NCBI RefSeq assembly: GCF_910596095.1
Contig: NC_056543.1
Location: 20,400,042 to 20,464,041, forward strand
Origin: Thunnus maccoyii
Taxonomy: Eukaryota > Chordata > Actinopteri > Scombriformes > Scombridae
Length of the DNA stretch: 64,000 nucleotides
Direction of reading: 5' to 3'
The notes below the pieces were generated by a model, which was given only the letters and a program-made list of their open reading frames with translations, was not told the origin of the DNA and searched no databases. Made by a program: the position numbers and the translations under genes. Below, in pieces: positions 24,940-36,149 of this stretch (position 1 is the stretch's first letter; every line of letters begins with the position of its first letter).

Positions 24940-26690
24940 AGTACATTTGTAAGTAGTTTGTGTTGAGTAACTGTAACTGTGGGATGATTCATACTCTTAT
25001 AATTACAAGCAGCTGACAGTTATGTAAAATGTTGTCAAGGAAATTATCATTTATATGCTGCCTTTGTACTCAAACTAAACTGATTTAGTTCTGATTATAG
25101 TGAGGATAAGGCTAATGTTGAAATTTCTATGTAGAGTAATGTTTCTCTTGACGTGGCCGGAATTAAAAGAATACTGAACACACAAAATTTTGACTGGAAG
25201 CCAAAAAGATTTTTAATTTTTCCTTAGTATGTGGATTTTTCATAATTAATTATCTAGTTAACTTTTTAGTGATTAATTCTATATGTATTTTAATGTATTA
25301 CATGAAGGCCCAAGCACTGCCTCTTCAGTGCTGGCAGGAGTTTACTGGTGGAAAAATAAGGAACACTTTGACCCAAAAGTAGTCAAATATAAACTTGGAG
25401 TCTTCATGTTAATTTACTGCATCATGCAGTTAAACACCCAGCATTTATATGTTTTTTTCTTGTGGAATGTAAACTTACCCCGAGGTTGCTACAACCTCTA
25501 AATTCCCAGAAAAAATACATCACCTCAGTGTCCTCGGTAGCTGCAGCTCTGATATTACAGTATTTAATGACTGCTTTGGCTCAGTACAAAAAGCCAAAGT
25601 GACTTGCTAAATACTTACCTTTAAACATAAAATACTGTTCCTTACATACAAAATGCAAAACACTAAATCACGAGCTGAGACCTCAAAATACACACAGCTC
25701 ATGTTGGCACACGTTCCAGTGCTTATTGCTAAATGTACAGATTACTGAATCAATGCAACATAATGTATGTTTGCAAGAATTTATCTTTATTTTAACATGA
25801 CCCAACTGCTAATAAAGAACAAAAAGAAATAGAAATGTAGTTTATTTCTTTCTGATTACTGTCAAAATGTTATAATATAGTGTAAATTGTGGATAAATGT
25901 CTAACCGTAGCTTCATGTGTTCTTGATAATTCAACTGAACTATCAGGCTTGATATATAAATATATATATATAAATAAACGTTGAGGTCGATGCAGACCAG
26001 GAAACGATAAACTTATGCAGTGAAGTACCATCACAGTCATCAATGAAGGATTAACTGCAGTGTAAAGTCTAAACTCATTATGCATATATACAGTTATACA
26101 ATATATTCAGTAAATAAAAGAAAGGTTTTCAAAAGTTATTCTTTATCAGATCCTGATTTCTGCATAAATTGCATATTTTTTCTTGAGGAAGAAAATGCCA
26201 CTGCTCAGTTTTGATGAGAATTAGTTACTGATTGACAGTGATATTTGATAATGACCATATTATTTTAAAACAACATTGATTAAAGTCCAGTAATGAACAA
26301 TGTTTTGATGTGGACATCAGCTACTGAGAGATGTTTTCATTTTGTGTGCTATGCCAGATTTTGAGGCATAGCCTCAACTCAGTGTTAAGAGTTTTTGCAA
26401 ATTGAAACTCTTGTAGAATATTGAGCCAAAGCACTTGTAAAACATTATATTACAGTATTTGTACCTGACATTGAGATGACAGTGACAGCTATCATTTAAA
26501 AATCTGAAATAATTTGTCAATTTGTTGTTGTTGTTTTCTAGCTAAATAACGCCAGGTCATTTTCAGAAGTAAACAGCTGGCCAAACTTCACTTAAATGTG
26601 TCTATTCTGAGTAAAAATGAGTGTATCATGTTTAACTTGACTGAGCTGCCAGTGGAGCAAATATTAGTATACTGGCATCGTGTGCGAGCA
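24940..26690. other. CHAF1B to ZBTB11-like spacer
   Basis: AT-rich intergenic sequence. I see no exon-like open frame, only short AT runs such as (TA)n near 25955-25975. Confidence 0.5.
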
Positions 26691-27923
26691 ACCCACCTTG
26701 ATGCGAGGGGAAGCAAACTAACTTGAGTGACAGTTCCCTCAGCCAATCAGATTTCCGTATGGCCGAGGCTCTTTAAAGCTTCTGCTAATGGCCTTTGTGT
26801 GAAGGCGGGGAGGAGTCGGCTCGGTTAGGCTGCTGATTAGCAACAAACAGAAGGTTACGAGTTTAAAAATGTGGACTATTTGACCACCAGACTGGCTCCG
26901 CAGCAACGAGAGCGGTGTGAACTATGTCGGGTGTCTAACCGGACCTTGTTGGCTCGCTTTTGAGGAGACCCGGCGGTGATTTTTGCAACATTTAGAGACA
27001 ACCTCGCTTTTTTTTTTAGGTCGTTCAAAGTGGCGATGCTGAGCTGATAGCTGCGTCATCATGTTGCTTCCGACTCGAGTTGGCGAAAAGAAATCTCAAG
27101 TTAACGCCAGAGGTGAAGCTGCCCGCCGTCATCCAGCCCCGGAGGCCACTCCCGACCCCTGAGACAGATGGGAAACCGGCTGAAGGCAAGACGCAGGCGG
27201 TGAAGCTTGTTTACGTGGAGGCTGTGAAACTGGGGGACTTTGCATCACTTGGCTCGGCGCTCTTGGCGCGATTCTCCCCCCTTGGCTGCATTTATTATCT
27301 GCACTTGGATGGACGGTCAAGTATTTCTATTGATGTTGTATAGCTGTTAAAACCGCAAAAATTGTGCCTACGTGCCACCAGAGACGTTTCCCCAACAGAA
27401 AGTGCAGTCATATTAATATTTCATGTAGGATGAGGATGTTTGCCACAACTGTTTGGATAGTCAGAAGTGATGCCCTCATTGACAGCAGGACCCTCCAGTG
27501 AAAATGCTGCTCACTCCCATCTGATGGTGACTGTCTTTCTTTCTTTTTTTTTTAGCTCCAGTTAAAAAAAAACGATCTTTTACAAGCCATAAAGACACAC
27601 TTTATGGTTAATTTCAACTAATTGGCTCCATAGCCGCCCAATGGGACACATCAGCTCATTAGCAGGGTGTCACAGACTGTTTGTTGGGACTTATTGTTAG
27701 GTCGGTGGTCTGTTGTGTCCTGTCACCGCATCCACGTGGACTTTGTATCAGGACGGTGGGTGAAGTTTGACTGGTGGCTCCCCCGCCGTGTCCCACAAGA
27801 GGTGACTCAGCCGAGCAAAGCGGGGAGTGTTTGAATTCTTCAGACAGGAAGACCCGGGGTCCTTCCCCAGACTGGTCATAGTTACACTTTTTTTTTTGTT
27901 GATCAAATTATAAAGCGGTTAAA
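26690..27923 (+). promoter_or_regulatory. Promoter and 5' leader of the ZBTB11-like gene
   Basis: A switch from AT-rich to CpG-containing sequence begins near 26690. A CCAAT box lies at 26743-26747 (AGCCAATCAG). An upstream ATG at 27061 opens a 33-codon uORF that ends at 27162 (TGA). The main ATG at 27924 has A at -3 and G at +4 (AAAATGG). I could not decide whether the whole leader is one exon; several GT donors exist. Confidence 0.5.
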
Positions 27924-30900
27924 ATGGCCGGCGACTGCACCCACACCAACGCGCATTACGCGCAGGTAGAGAGGTTTTATCCCTCCAAACATTGGCTGGA
28001 TGGAGACAGAGACAGAGTCAGGGAGATGGAGTCAGCCGGGAACTCGAGAGGCCGTGGACCACCTGCACGGTGGTCGCCCAACTTTGAGGTGATTGACGGG
28101 ATGCTGTACCGTAAGAAGCTGGAAAAGGGCTTCATCAACTACCGGGAGGTTTTGGATGAGGACCGGCGGCATGAGGCCATCTCCACCTTTCACCGGCGGC
28201 GGGCGGGCCAGCGCCACCTCTCCCTGGAGGAGACCTACAAATGCGTGGCTGAAAACTACTGGTGGGAAGGTATGAACATCACTGCTTGACTTGCATCTGA
28301 CTTCATAGGACAGCATGTGGCTCTAGTCCTCTGTAGGCTGCTACAAAGCCAGGGAGGTTTAAATTTCTTTGAAAACAACCTCTGGTTATCTTATCTGTAT
28401 CTAACAATGCAGTGTGTTCATTTATTATTGTGAGTAAGTGTAGCAATATTTAAAACAGCCACACACTAATGATTGAATCAATCAAAGATCAAGACACTTA
28501 CTCAGGGATGATTGACAGCTGTTAATTATGGCCCTGCCTTTTCTTTTTTGTGAGGTAATTCATTTCAGCTTGTGACTTTCATCAGGGCTGACACAGAAAA
28601 GTTGTTCTTTTATACTACAAGTGTTTCTGCAGTATAAGATGATTATCCTTCCTCATTTACCTCAGAAGTTGGCACCTGGCTTTTCTTCTGTCTACTTAGT
28701 GATGTTGTAATAATTGTTTTCTTCACAGGGATGTACTTCCAGATCAGAGACTTTGTCCTGAGCTGTCCAGAGTGTCTGAGCCAGCGCAGCAAGAAGACAA
28801 AGGTAAGGATGCGGCAGAGTAACAGAGGCGGGTCTGAAAAGTAACACCGCTCTGAAGTTGTTCTCCCTCCTCTAAAAACTTTCAGCTCCTCTCAGTTTTT
28901 GTTATTTTTCTGCATCTCACACATTCTTCACCTCTCAGGAGCCGTGTGGCAGAGGATGCGTCACAAAGACGATGGCGTCGCACAGCGCCGACATGCTAAG
29001 CAAGCTGAGGAGTCAGCGGGAGGCAGGGATGTTCTGTGACATCACCCTGCGGACTAACGGGCAATCCTACTCGGCCCACAGAGCCGTCCTAGCAGCCGTC
29101 AGCGATCACTTCCAGGAAATTTTTACAGAGATGGACTCGAATATGAAAGCGGACATAGACCTCACTGGTAAGTCCAGACACTTAGAAAGCTCGTAAACAC
29201 ACTAGCTGGACAGTCTCACAGACTGCAGAACTGTGTATTTGGGTTTGTGTGTGTCAGTATTTCCAAGCTGAACAGCAGAGAGTTGCCCTCAGATGTCTAT
29301 TAAAGTGAGAGAAGTTTAATGGTAAGCATGCTGGATAATGGTGTGCCTAGTTAATAATAAATAATTATAATTATAAATATCGAGTGACATGAGTTGATAA
29401 CATCATTTCTCATTATCTTTCAAACAGTGGAGGATACTGAGAAATGTAAATAATTCACTTATGTCATTCAAGGCACAAGAAGGAGGCCACATTTGAAAGG
29501 CCTTTTTAAACGAGACCAGCTTGTTGGTCTAGAAATCTGTTGGAGGATCCAGATGCTGAACTCATGTACTTACAATATTGGCCTGAAAAATAAAGCCGTT
29601 TTCTCATGTGAACTCTGGATAATGAGAGAGAATCAGAGAATCAGGTCCACACATTTTCCGGAGTTGCCCTTTCACACATGTAGCACACAACAGGAGATTG
29701 TCCGTGTCAGACGTGTCCTCACCTGCTGGAAATACTCCGTTTGGTTTAGGCAAGGGATGGCGCCTGGGTAGAGTATGCAGGAATCAGGACATGACACAAA
29801 AAGTGAGCTGCGGTTGTAATTCGGCATTTTTAAGCTTTTCACCAGAAATAAAACAGCTTTTTATATTACGAGAAATCACAGGAAACCCTCTGTCCCAGTA
29901 GCGCTAGCTTCACAGTGGATTGTCCAGGCCCAGTCAAAACAAATGCAGCTTAGCTTGCCTGCTGCGTTTATCCAGCACCAGTCACATGATAGAAATGTCA
30001 TCAACACGCCCACCCGCTCGGTGTGAATTCTCCAGACAGTCAGCTGCTTTATTCACACATGGGCTCAATTGGACATTAGATGGACTTTGTGCAAGGGAGC
30101 TGGCAGGGTAAAGTCTGTTTTAATGTCCGGTCCAACTGATTCGGACATTTGCGTTCACACATACGGCTCCTCTAGGTAATATCCGGATAACTTCAGGGTT
30201 GTAGCGCATGTGTGAAAAGGGCTATAGAAGATGTTGTATTCTGAGAATTACATTTGAAAAAGTGGGGGTTGTCCTATATTTGAGGACGAGACTGTTAAGT
30301 GTTGACAAGATCAGATATTCTTTCTGAATGGAGAAAGTTAACACTGTAACACTGGCTCCTACAGAATGTTGCATTATGGGTTGTTTGTAGCCTTAAAGGA
30401 CAGATTCACATTTTTCAAGTCTGTCTTAAAACAACAGTCAGGTGCCCATATGAAGATTGAAATAGGTTTTTCTTGCCATAATCATTCCTCCTGTTCATAC
30501 TGACTGTTAGAAGATCCCTTCATAATGTACTTACAATGTAAATGATGGGGGACAGAATTCACAGTCTCCTTTTCTGCAAAAATGTATTTAAAAGTTTATC
30601 TGAAGCTAATATGAAGCTTCAGTCGTCCAAATGAGTCAAATCAAGTTGTCACTTTCCATGTTAGTCTTTTTAGTGCCAAAGTCCCTCTTTTTGTTACTAT
30701 ACTTCCAGCACAGCTCAACACTGTCCGAGGAAACACAAAGAGGGAATTTGATGTTAAAAAGATTGTAATATCCACACGATATGACTAATTCAGACCGCTG
30801 AAGCCTCATATAAGCTTCAAAAAACTTTTATAGTGTGTCTGTTAGAGTTATCAGTCCGAGAAGTGTTTCGTTAGCTCAGTTTAACTTGCAGGAGTTTCTG

Positions 30901-33900
30901 AAGGCTCGTGTAACGTTCTTTTTTTTTTTTCCATGGAGGAAATAAATTGAGTGAAAGCGTGTCCAAAGCATGTCCTGACGTCTTTACTGCAGTAACAGAT
31001 TGTGGACCAATCTGTCAAACAGCCAAGAGTCGCTGCTGTCACAGTTGAAGTCTGAAAAACGGTAGCGTTATCTGCTGGAGACAATAAACTCCACACTTTC
31101 AATAGCCTGACAGGAGAGCCTGTGAGTATGTGATTGATAGGTAGATGCTACACATGTGCGATTTACGTTCTGCTTTAATGGAAGTATTTCACTTTAACGA
31201 CTCTCTTCTCCTTGGATTAATAGTATCTCAGGGAAAACTTTCCCATCTGGACGAGTGTGAAAGTGTGTTTTATCTTCAAAAAGCCTTTTTTACCAAAATC
31301 AGTTTTTGGAAAAGGGAGAATCGTCTTATATTCGGGCCAATACAGTATATCTTTTGATGTGTGTCATCAAATAGGAGCAGAAGTGGCCCTATTGAAAGCC
31401 GTTGATATGTCTTAGTCTCCACTGTTATTCATGCTTTACTCCCACTCTTCTTTCTGTCTCTCTGATCTTGTGTTTACACTGAGTCGCTTTCATCTCACTG
31501 ATCGACTAGGGTTCAGCATACCTAATTAAATGATCTTTTTTTTTTCCTCCCCTCAGGTTTCTGTGAGGACAGCCTTCTGCCTCTGCTGGATTTCTCTTAC
31601 TCCTCCACCCTGTGTGTTCGTCAGGAGGACCTACCTGAAGTCATCACCATGGCCCGCCACCTCGGCATGTGGCCTGCAGTGGAAGCCTGCTCTGCTCTCA
31701 TGAAAGAACAAGAACTGCACCTCCATCCTGGCAAGGACTTCACCTCAGCCTGTGCTGGTGCATGCCACGAGCGTCATAGGCAACAGAGGGAGAGCAAAAG
31801 AAAAGGGGTTTTGAGATTGGAGGACGACATGAACAACAGCTTCAATTTAATGCTGGATGCATCAGATGAGTCTTTAGAAGGAAGTCCAAGGCGCAATTTG
31901 CGCAGAACGCCAAAATCCCGAGGTCATAATGGCCTCCCTCTGAGTCCGTCACACAGGATGAAGCTCATGGACTTCAAATCTCCTTCCTCCAAGAAGGCCG
32001 CTGCACTTCGAAGTGCCATAGCCACCTCACAGTCACAGAACTACTCACCCATGTCTCCATCAAACACCCGTCTACTGCGCTCTACTCCTGGAGCTGCACA
32101 GGAGGTTCAGAGATTGCTGCCCATGTCAGAAAGGCCGCGACGAAACAGAAAGTCTCACTCCATCACACAGCTTTCCTGCGCCTCCAGATCGAGGCCGAAC
32201 ACAGTTTGTAGCCCCGTAAGAGTAAAGCAGGAAGAGGTGGAGGTTGTAGAGGATGAAGAGGATTATGCACGAGCACAGGAGAAGTACAAGCTGATGAATG
32301 TTCTTGGGCTACAGAGGACCGCCCTCCTCCCCAGACCAGAAGATCTGATTGGCTGGAGACAGAAGAAACGACTCAGGAAGCTGAAGGCCAACAACTATTC
32401 ACTGACAAAGAGGCGGAAACCCCGCTCCGTCTCCCCGGCACTACCATATACACTGTCACTTCCGCTCTGTGACCCCCTCAACACTCGCCTCCTCAACAAG
32501 TCAGTGAAGAGCAAGCCTGTGGTTCCAGTCAGCAAAGAGCAGATAACACCTAAGAGGCAAAAGACCACCCCAAAACATGTCCCTCCAAGCGACAGGAGCA
32601 TGCGCAGTAAAGGGGTCCTACCAGACATGTTCCAGCCTGCGTCCAGGCCTGGCTTCGGGGGAAGAGAACTCAGACGGTCAGTGAGGAACGGAGACAGCGC
32701 CCACCTTCCTGTCCAGCAGCCGCTGCGACGCAACACCAGCAAAACTCTAGTGAGAAACACGGTCAGGATAAAAACAGAACCAGCTGAATACTCTATCTCA
32801 GGTCTTCCATCAAACAAGCACCGTGGCCACACACCTTATAGATCCACCCCTCCACAGAGGACACAGGCCAGAAATAAGATCACGGTAGAGACGGTGAGAA
32901 CGCTGCGTTACAACAGTGGCCGACCAGCGACAAAGGCCAAGCTCAGGCGGGGCTCCACAAGAGATGTGGAGAAGATGAAGTGTAAGCCCAGAGAGGAGGG
33001 CAGGAAGGATGGGAGCCAGGGGCTGAGGGGGGTCATGGACACCGGACCCAAAGTAACGGATAATGAACCTGGCGGGCTCCAGTTATCAGAGCATGCTCCA
33101 CCACCGTCCATCTACAACCACCCTCTGTATAAAGTCATTAAAGAGGAGCCAGCAGAACTCGTGCCAGTTGGACCTTTCCCCGATCCTCCCTCACCAGACC
33201 TGGGCAAGCGCCAGAGCAAGCCCCCCATCAAATTACTGGACTCAGGCTTTCTGTTCAGCTTCTGTCGGCCAGCAGGGGCGCCCATGGCAGTACTAAAGAA
33301 AGAGGAGGAGAGCGTGGATATCTGCTTAACGCGCTCTGTGTCACAAGTTGGGAAGAAATTTGGAGCAGAAGAGCCCCACCACAGGGCACTGAGAGCCAGA
33401 GGACCACCCACCCTGCCTGTGGTGAAGAAGGAGAGAGAGGAGAGGAGTGTGAGCCAAAGCAGGGTTCAGAGAACCAGGACAAACTCCCGGAACAATAGTC
33501 ATCATCTGGCCAAATCTAGCAAGTCAAAGGCCACACGGACCATGCCAAAGGTAGATGAAGATGACTGCGATTTCTTTAGGGGCATCTTGATTTTGCATGT
33601 ATATGATGATATATAAATAACACATTTTGCAGAATAAACACATCCATAATCTTTCCTAATATCTTTTCCTGGTATCTCCAGCAGCAAGGTAAACTCCTTG
33701 CGAGAGGAAGGAGCTGCGTCATGTTGGACTCTGTTCGTCGAGCAAGGTTGAAGCAGCTACGGGGACCTCGTAGTCAGGCCCCCAAGGTCCCGAAGTCGGC
33801 CCACACCTGCCCGCAGTGCCCAGCCTCCTACAGGGACTGTGATGCTCTAATCATGCATCGCCTCAGGCACATCGAGGGCAAGCACTGGCCATGTCCGGTA

Positions 33901-34936
33901 AGGATCGACTTTCCTAAACCTTAACGTTGAGCCACAAAACTCTAGAGCCAAGACAAGGGTGGAAAAAATAATCATAGCCTGGAGCTCAAAAAGTTTTATA
34001 TTTCCACCAAACAATAACACCAGTCGACTGTGAGGGAAAACAATTATTGTTGTGAGATACAAGACAGGTTTACTCCTATTATACAGAAGCTCGTCACCCA
34101 GATCAACACACACACACACACAATGGATACTAGTTACTTTCTGGACTAACGAAAAATATGATTCAATGTTATAGATTAAACTATGCAGTTATGTGGAAAA
34201 GTATTAAATTAGTGATTGTTATTATCACTAATAACAATCAAAATATATATTATTGTAAACTCCTCTGTTAAGGGGCCATTCTGCATAATTGGTACTTTTA
34301 CCACATATTCTAAACTTGTTAAAGCCATTTTTTGTCTCAGTTGCCAATTCATTGAAATAATGTAATTATTTTCTTTTGACTTTTGAATTGATGTCAATTT
34401 GATATTTTGAGCAATTATTTGGGGATTGCTTATAGTTAATCTGATGATGATCGGCTGTGATAGAAGGACGCGGTGGGACTAAGTCTAGTCTTCTTCAGCA
34501 AATATGCAGGAAATGTGTGTAGAACGGGGCATCAGTACAGTCTTTGACCTCATGTTAGAGAAAGAAAATGTTTTTTGTTTAGTTTGTTAAAAGTGAGAAT
34601 AAATCAGCCTAAATAAAGGCAACAGAATCGGTGGCTGCAGTGTTATAATTTAGATGTGCGAGTCAAGAAGTGGAGCCCTGTTAAGGTGGCGCAAACTACA
34701 TTTGAGTGGAGTGTTTTTAAATTGTGATATTGCTGCTTTTACTCAAGAATACCACTTCTTCCACTGCTATGGCGTCAAATGTTTATTTCTGCGCTGTTAA
34801 CCCTTCGTCTCACCCACTCTGCGCTGTGTAGCTCTGCAGTAAGACGTTCTTTCGACTGAGGAATGTACGGAACCACATCCGCACCCATGACCCCAAGTTG
34901 TACAAATGCCGGAGCTGCATTGTCGCTGGTTCCTGA
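27924..34936 (+). CDS. ZBTB11-like protein: integrase-type H2C2 + BTB + two C2H2 fingers
   Basis: Six coding exons: 27924-28269, 28729-28802, 28939-29167, 31557-33550, 33682-33897, 34832-34936 (TGA). They sum to 2964 nt, or 987 residues. Residues about 50-140 form a retroviral/gypsy integrase-like zinc-binding domain with H90, H98, C128, C131 and the YWWEGM core. Residues about 155-270 form a BTB/POZ domain (FCDITL, AHRAVLAA, DLTGFC, LLPLLDFSY). Residues 275-880 are basic and disordered, with SUMO motifs near K440, K622, K745, K797 and K840. C2H2 finger 1 is C924/C927/H940/H944 and finger 2 is C952/C955/H968/H972. Human ZBTB11 has the same order (H2C2, BTB, then fingers) and the same 'DALIMH...CPLC' finger junction but about a dozen fingers, so this looks like a shortened paralogue. 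Role inferred: nuclear DNA-binding regulator. The gene name is unknown to me. Confidence 0.88.
29664..30225. mobile_element. MITE with GCCCTTTCACACATG ends
   Basis: Left end TTGCCCTTTCACACATGTAGC (from 29665) is an inverted match to the right end (30205-30225, minus strand AGCCCTTTTCACACATGCGC). Inside, 'gttcacacatacggctcct' repeats the motif. About 560 bp, non-coding, in the large intron splitting the BTB domain of the ZBTB11-like gene. Target duplication is not clear. Confidence 0.6.
30395..30830. repeat. Foldback repeat (copy 2) with adjoining dispersed repeat
   Basis: From 'taaaggacagattcacatttttcaagtctgtctt' (30394) through a 120-bp left arm (30585-30710) and an inverted right arm (30718-30830). 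The arms match those at 23640-23990 in both orientations. This is a hairpin-forming element in the ZBTB11-like intron. Confidence 0.6.
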
Positions 34937-36021
34937 GGAGAGTTTGCCAGCTGGAGGGTCTGCTCAAGCAGCGAGACTGAGGTGGGTGTGAAATCTATCA
35001 TCTTTTGTGGTACTGTCAGAAGGAACTGTCAATACATTATAGTGGATTGTGATCATATGTGCTCAATATAAGCATTGATTTTATTTATTTATCTATTTTT
35101 GAGTACCTTGTCTGTGTCTTAACACTCTTAACACTCATGTTTATTTTCCAGGATGAAGTCTGAGTGTCTCACACCAGCGAACAGGCTGAAGAGAAGAGGC
35201 ACATGATCGATCAGCAGCTTGTACATAATGGATCTGTCATACACAAGCACAGCAGTCTGTGGGAAGGCATAATCTCTCTGATTCTAATCATTGCCGTTGT
35301 CAATGATCGCTAATGTTATTTAAATAACCAAACCAAGGTTGCTGTTCCTGTTTGCGTTTCCGTAGCTACAAAAGGTTAAACTTGAACATTACACTCAGGG
35401 GGGGGGTCAGGGAATGTGATGCCACGGTATAAAGTGATTAAACATCACGGTTGTGTATAAAATGAAATGTAAAGTGATTGTTTTAACTATTACTGCTACG
35501 TATTGTTATCATTATTTTTCTATGTATAGATGAATTTTGAGTGCACTTATAGCTTATGTTGTTAACCTAAGAGGTGGTAATGACTTTGAAGGTTTGGAGT
35601 CCACGGCGGGAATACTTGAAGTGATACAAGCGTCAGAGGGAATGCTTGAAGCTGTCTTAGGAGTGTTCTTTGGGTGTTTCAGTGGGTCTTTGTCCTTTTT
35701 GGTGTGCTAACTTTTAAACGACCGGTCTCTCCCTCTTTCCGTATTGATCTGCTAGTCTCACATAATCCATGAGTTTGCAATTTGTCTGGGGGCTGTTACG
35801 ACGACACCACCGCACGTGTATTTGCAAGCCATTTGTAGATAACCGTCTTTTTCTAAGGCTGCCAATTTTAAAAAGGGAAACAAGTCTCATTTTTAATGTG
35901 AATTTCTAAACGGTAATCACCACAACGGCATCATTACAGGTATTTTATTGATCTCTTCTTCCACTTTAATCCACAAGAACACACTCATCGTCTTGTTCTA
36001 CTTCAAATTCCCCTCCTACTG

Positions 36022-36121
36022 AATAAATGCAATGTGTGCACATAAAGAGATGTTTATGGTTCACAAACTGATTTTTCGAAATAAATGAGCTGTCTCGCTA
36101 TCTGTTAAAAGACTGAATAAA
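36022..36121 (+). terminator. Cluster of three AATAAA signals after the ZBTB11-like gene
   Basis: AATAAA at 36022-36027, 36079-36084 and 36116-36121, about 1.1 kb after the stop codon. Sequence between 35152 and here is compatible with a 3' UTR that follows a 170-nt intron (34982-35151, GT-AG). Confidence 0.5.
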
Positions 36122-36149
36122 TTTTTGGCTTTTATATCCTGTTATTCTT

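Noticed and set aside
27080..27343. An 87-codon frame upstream of the ZBTB11-like gene as an extra first coding exon
   Set aside because: It lacks an ATG and has no homology. A separate uORF begins at 27061 in another frame and the main ATG at 27924 is adequate.
32395..33482. Antisense frames over the ZBTB11-like linker exon
   Set aside because: Low stop frequency there is explained by the basic codon composition of the real sense exon.
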